The notes under the pieces were generated by a model. That model worked only from the letters and a program-made list of their open reading frames with translations, did no database searches and was not told the origin of the DNA. 64,000 bases of DNA, taken from positions 1 to 64,000 of the forward strand of contig NZ_STGT01000001.1 in the NCBI RefSeq assembly GCF_004912145.1. The letters run 5' to 3'. Shown piece by piece: positions 62,180 to 64,000 of the stretch. Positions within the stretch are counted from its first letter, which is position 1, and the number at the start of each line of letters is the position of its first letter. The DNA is from Peteryoungia rhizophila (GTDB lineage: Bacteria; Pseudomonadota; Alphaproteobacteria; Rhizobiales; Rhizobiaceae). The position numbers were made by a program, and so were the translations under genes.

Positions 62180-63577
62180 GTGGAATATGTTTCGACCCGC
62201 GGCGAGGCCCCGAGCCTCGGCTTTTGTGACGCACTTCTGGCAGGCCTTGCCCGCGACGGTGGACTTTACGTTCCGCGCGAGTGGCCACAGATGTCGAAAA
62301 AGGCGATCCGTGGCCTGCGTGGCAAGTCCTATGAGGACGTCGCCTTCGAGGTGCTGCTGCCCTTCACCAATGGCGAGATCGAGCCCCAGACCTTCCGGGC
62401 GATGATCGACGAGGCCTATGCGACCTTCAAGCATCCGGCCGTCGCACCGCTCGTGCAGACCGGGCCGAATTCCTTCGTGCTCGAACTTTTCCACGGCACG
62501 ACGCTCGCCTTCAAGGACGTGGCGATGCAGCTGATCGCCCGGCTGATGGACCATGTTCTGGAACAGCGCGGCGAACGGGCGACCATCGTCGGCGCCACCT
62601 CGGGCGACACTGGAGGTGCTGCGATCGATGCCTTTGCCGGCCGCGCGCGGACCGACATCTTCATCCTCTTCCCGCATGGCAAGGTCTCGCCGGTGCAGCA
62701 GCGCCAGATGACCTCGTCGACGGACGAAAACGTGCATGCCATCGCGCTCGAAGGCAATTTCGACGACTGCCAGAACCTGGTGAAGGCGATGTTCAACGAC
62801 GGCGCCTTCCGTGACCGGGTCAGGCTTTCGGGCGTGAATTCGATCAACTGGGCCCGCATCATGGCGCAAGTGGTCTACTACTTCACATCCGCCGTTGCTC
62901 TCGGCGCTCCCGATCGCAAGGTGTCCTTCACGGTGCCAACCGGCAATTTCGGCGACATCTTTGCCGGTTACGTCGCCAAGAAGATGGGCCTGCCGATCGA
63001 CAAGCTGGTCATCGCCACAAACGACAACGACATTCTGGCGCGCACGATGAAGACCGGGCGCTACGAAATGAAGGGCGTTTCGGCAACCACTTCGCCGTCG
63101 ATGGATATCCAAATTTCCTCCAACTTCGAACGCTTGCTGTTCGAAGCCTATGGCCGCGACGCATCCGCCATCCGCTCGTCGATGGAGGGGCTCAAGCAGT
63201 CCGGTGCCTTCGAGATCAAGCCCGAGGCCCTGAAGTTCATCCGCAAGGATTTTCGCGCCGGACGCGCGACGCAGAAGGAAGTGGCAAAGACGATCCGCGC
63301 CGTTCTCGACGAGACTGGCTATCTTCTCGACCCGCATACGGCCGTCGGCGTGCATGTCGCCAAGAAATTCGAGAAGCCGCAAAGCCCCATGGTGGTGCTT
63401 GCCACCGCGCATCCCGCCAAGTTCCCCGCGGCAGTAAAATCGGCCTCCGGTATTGACCCCGCGCTTCCGGCGTGGCTTGCTGATCTGATGGACAGGGAGG
63501 AGCGCTTCGAAGTCCTGCCCGCGGAACTGAAAGCCATCGAAAGCTTTGTCAGTGAACATGCGAGGGCAGTCAGATAG
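62180..63577 (+). CDS. thrC: threonine synthase
   Basis: 465 residues, the family length. Converts O-phosphohomoserine to threonine. PLP lysine in FHGTTLAFKDVAMQLIARLM, phosphate cup GATSGDTGGAAIDAF, and TVPTGNFGDIFAGYVAKKMG (second PLP loop). The N-terminal Y-x-STRG-like start (MEYVSTRGEAPSLGFCDALL) fits class 2 enzymes. The M16 peptidase follows 20 bases on, a conserved rhizobial pair. Confidence 0.97.
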   Translation: MEYVSTRGEAPSLGFCDALLAGLARDGGLYVPREWPQMSKKAIRGLRGKSYEDVAFEVLLPFTNGEIEPQTFRAMIDEAYATFKHPAVAPLVQTGPNSFVLELFHGTTLAFKDVAMQLIARLMDHVLEQRGERATIVGATSGDTGGAAIDAFAGRARTDIFILFPHGKVSPVQQRQMTSSTDENVHAIALEGNFDDCQNLVKAMFNDGAFRDRVRLSGVNSINWARIMAQVVYYFTSAVALGAPDRKVSFTVPTGNFGDIFAGYVAKKMGLPIDKLVIATNDNDILARTMKTGRYEMKGVSATTSPSMDIQISSNFERLLFEAYGRDASAIRSSMEGLKQSGAFEIKPEALKFIRKDFRAGRATQKEVAKTIRAVLDETGYLLDPHTAVGVHVAKKFEKPQSPMVVLATAHPAKFPAAVKSASGIDPALPAWLADLMDREERFEVLPAELKAIESFVSEHARAVR

Positions 63578-63597
63578 GAAGCGCGGAAAGACGAACC

Positions 63598-64000
63598 ATG
63601 AATGTTGAGTGCACCCGGCTTCCTTCGGGTTTGACTGTAGTAACCGAGAATATGCCGCATCTTGAAAGCGTGGCACTCGGCACCTGGATCAAGTCCGGCT
63701 CGCGTAACGAGACCGAAGCAGAGCATGGCATTGCGCATCTGCTCGAGCATATGGCGTTCAAGGGCACGAACAAACGTAGCGCCCGCCAGATTGCCGAGGA
63801 AATCGAGAATGTCGGCGGCGAAGTGAACGCCGCGACGTCGACCGAGACCACCTCCTATTACGCCCGCGTGTTAAAGGACAATGTCCCGCTCGCGGTCGAT
63901 ATTCTCGCCGACATCCTGACCGACAGCGTCTTCGACGAAGAGGAACTGGAGCGCGAGAAACACGTGATCCTGCAGGAAATCGGGGCTGCCGACGACACGC
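63598..64000 (+). CDS. M16-family zinc peptidase, N-terminal part (cut by window end)
   Basis: 134 codons are visible from the ATG at 63598 (GCGGAAAGACGAACC upstream). HLLEHMAFKGTNKRSARQIA carries the inverse zinc motif HxxEH, and the distal metal Glu fits EEELEREKHVILQEIGAADD about 75 residues later. Related to processing-peptidase beta subunits. The C-terminal inactive half lies beyond the window. Follows thrC closely. Confidence 0.92.
   Translation, partial: MNVECTRLPSGLTVVTENMPHLESVALGTWIKSGSRNETEAEHGIAHLLEHMAFKGTNKRSARQIAEEIENVGGEVNAATSTETTSYYARVLKDNVPLAVDILADILTDSVFDEEELEREKHVILQEIGAADDT

Overview
The window looks like part of the main chromosome of an alphaproteobacterium of the order Hyphomicrobiales, most likely family Rhizobiaceae. 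Support comes from high GC coding sequence, a CcrM-type cell-cycle DNA methyltransferase, BioR-type biotin control boxes, an HWE histidine kinase, short intergenic repeats of the kind common in rhizobia, and linkage of ppdK, smc, a DsbA-like gene, a DUF721 gene, mutY, ccrM and thrC. No insertion sequence, prophage, CRISPR array or replication origin was recognised.

Layout. 1-1.2 kb: tandem array of at least four paralogous genes for small secreted proteins. 1.3-5.2 kb: assimilatory sulfate reduction (Rrf2-type regulator divergent from cysH-cysD-cysN). 5.3-12.5 kb: regulators and single genes (a MerR-type regulator with a predicted cobalamin-binding photoreceptor domain, a LacI regulator, tRNA-Pro, a lipoprotein, a zinc-ribbon protein, a diguanylate cyclase, a PhnD-like protein and a desaturase). 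12.6-18.1 kb: ABC exporter, a frameshifted siderophore-ATPase remnant, tRNA-Gln, a DJ-1/PfpI protein and two membrane proteins. 18.2-24.2 kb: a metallo-beta-lactamase-fold hydrolase and cupin pair, two mirror-image SDR/AraC modules, and a MarR regulator behind a strong palindrome. 24.2-36.7 kb: SLC13 transporter, ppdK, a FabMG-like protein, an MFS transporter, an Ivy-like protein coupled to smc, and a DsbA-like lipoprotein.

37.1-43.3 kb is the most unusual part. Three tightly packed genes encode a TPR/beta-barrel protein resembling Slam-type translocators, a large FecR-domain protein whose C-terminus resembles the TbpB-like barrel of Slam substrates, and a CHASE2 adenylate cyclase. I infer a trans-envelope secretion or sensing system that ends in cAMP. 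The cassette sits between the DUF721 gene and the dsbA-like/smc genes.

43.5-64 kb: DUF721 and an O-antigen-ligase-like gene, mutY, a HAD phosphatase, an OmpA-family protein, ccrM, a ParDE toxin-antitoxin pair, an HWE kinase, a bioY-DUF1284 unit with BioR boxes near bioR, an ArsR regulator with paired dyad operators facing two small alpha/beta-barrel genes, an SMR efflux gene coupled to its TetR regulator, a lipid-kinase-like gene, a flavin-dependent monooxygenase facing a cupin regulator, a lipoprotein, thrC, and the start of an M16 peptidase cut by the window edge.

All functional calls rest on reading motifs by eye; no database search was possible.
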